Assembly (NCBI RefSeq): GCF_021532275.1
Contig: NZ_JACBOT010000029.1
Coordinates: 186,001 to 250,000, forward strand
Direction of reading: 5' to 3'
DNA from: Brevibacterium sp. UCMA 11754
Lineage (GTDB): Bacteria > Actinomycetota > Actinomycetes > Actinomycetales > Brevibacteriaceae
DNA length: 64,000 nt
The notes beneath the pieces are model-generated. The model was not told the origin of the DNA. It saw only the letters and a program-made list of their open reading frames with translations, and made no database searches. How positions within the stretch are numbered: position 1 is the first letter of the stretch; each line of letters begins with the position of its first letter. Positions 63,477 to 64,000 of the stretch are shown here, piece by piece. Made by a program: the position numbers and the translations under genes.

Positions 63477-64000
63477 TCAGCCCAGTAGCCCCATCACCGA
63501 CTCCTTGACCTGGAGGACGGCGAGGAAGCCGAACAGCAGGAAGCAGATCGTCAGCAGCACATTCGACACCTCCTTGTTCCGCAGCGCCGCCGGCACCGAT
63601 GAACGGTTGAGGATGACGAGGAGCGCGATCGCGAGCACGGGCAGGATGAAGGCGCTGATCGCGGCGTAGATGAGGACCAGGGTGACCGGTTTGCCCAGGC
63701 CCATGATGACCAGAGTCGCGATGGAGAGGTAGACGATTGCTGCGCGGAATTCGACGGACTTCGCCGACATCTCGTGTTCGAGCTTGTCCTGGTGCGGGTA
63801 GCGTCGCAGCACCCGTATGCAGTCGGCAGTGACGTAGGCGATGCCGGAGAATCCGCCGAGCACGCTGGTGTAGACGACGGCGAGGAAGCTGATGAGGAAG
63901 ACGATTCGTCCTACTTCGCCGATGCGTGAGACCAGGCTGTCGGCGATGGCGAACAATGAGTCGTTATCAGCGATCGTGAAGCCCTGGCCATAGAGGATGA
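63477..64000 (-). CDS. Nramp-family divalent metal transporter, C-terminal part
   Basis: The frame stays open to the right edge, so only the last about 175 residues are seen. They have four to five hydrophobic segments, among them AVVYTSVLGGFSG and ISAFILPVLAIALLVI, and end in LQVKESVMGLLG. They match the C-terminal helices of Nramp (COG1914) Mn2+/Fe2+ transporters. The start lies beyond the window. Confidence 0.72.
   Translation of the reverse strand, partial: ILYGQGFTIADNDSLFAIADSLVSRIGEVGRIVFLISFLAVVYTSVLGGFSGIAYVTADCIRVLRRYPHQDKLEHEMSAKSVEFRAAIVYLSIATLVIMGLGKPVTLVLIYAAISAFILPVLAIALLVILNRSSVPAALRNKEVSNVLLTICFLLFGFLAVLQVKESVMGLLG

Overview
The window looks like chromosomal DNA of a high-GC actinobacterium. 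GTG starts, purine-rich ribosome binding sites, DUF3263, PucR and WYL regulators and hairpin terminators without T-runs all fit. The gene mix (tyramine-type copper amine oxidase, many amide and amino-acid catabolic cassettes) recalls Brevibacterium and relatives, but the species is an inference. No rRNA, tRNA, CRISPR array, transposase or phage gene was seen. The window is mostly a string of small catabolic units, each with its own transporter and a divergent or adjacent regulator.

Region by region: 1-5.9 kb holds an AsnC fragment, a PhzF epimerase with a nucleoside deaminase, an epoxide hydrolase divergent from a WYL regulator, and a CHY zinc-finger / DUF2891 / 154-aa set. 5.9-8.8 kb carries aspartate ammonia-lyase and a flavin monooxygenase. 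9.0-15.5 kb is a LysR-controlled operon (RidA, DUF1028, M20 amidohydrolase, MFS, aldehyde dehydrogenase). 15.6-22.4 kb is a lower-GC block with an esterase/amidohydrolase pair under a TetR regulator, a sarcosine-oxidase-like enzyme with a PucR regulator, and an MFS carrier. 22.9-27.9 kb is the amine unit: TetR, APC permease, copper amine oxidase and a His-rich membrane protein.

28-32.4 kb contains decayed copies of the CHY and DUF2891 genes, separated by an amidohydrolase and a POT transporter. 32.4-35.6 kb encodes a BCCT betaine-type carrier and a HAL-family lyase that lacks the MIO-forming Ala-Ser-Gly, which suggests an ergothionase-like betaine lyase. 35.8-41.5 kb is an MFS/amidohydrolase/M20 operon with a tandem-Lrp regulator. 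41.6-43.0 kb is a low-GC two-gene NUDIX / HNH nuclease module, a candidate modified-DNA restriction system.

43.0-54.5 kb is a GntR-controlled C5-dicarboxylate cluster. It has a CoA transferase, class I fumarase, two acyl-CoA dehydrogenases, a mesaconyl-C4-CoA hydratase-like protein and a mesaconyl-CoA C1:C4 transferase-like protein, with a divergent TRAP transporter. It ends at a 15-bp tandem repeat and a perfect 52-bp palindrome. 54.7-64 kb holds a CNNM/HlyC pair, small proteins, a RibD-type reductase, MerR with an aldo/keto reductase, a PucR regulator with two serine hydrolases, and the C-terminal part of an Nramp metal transporter that runs off the right edge.
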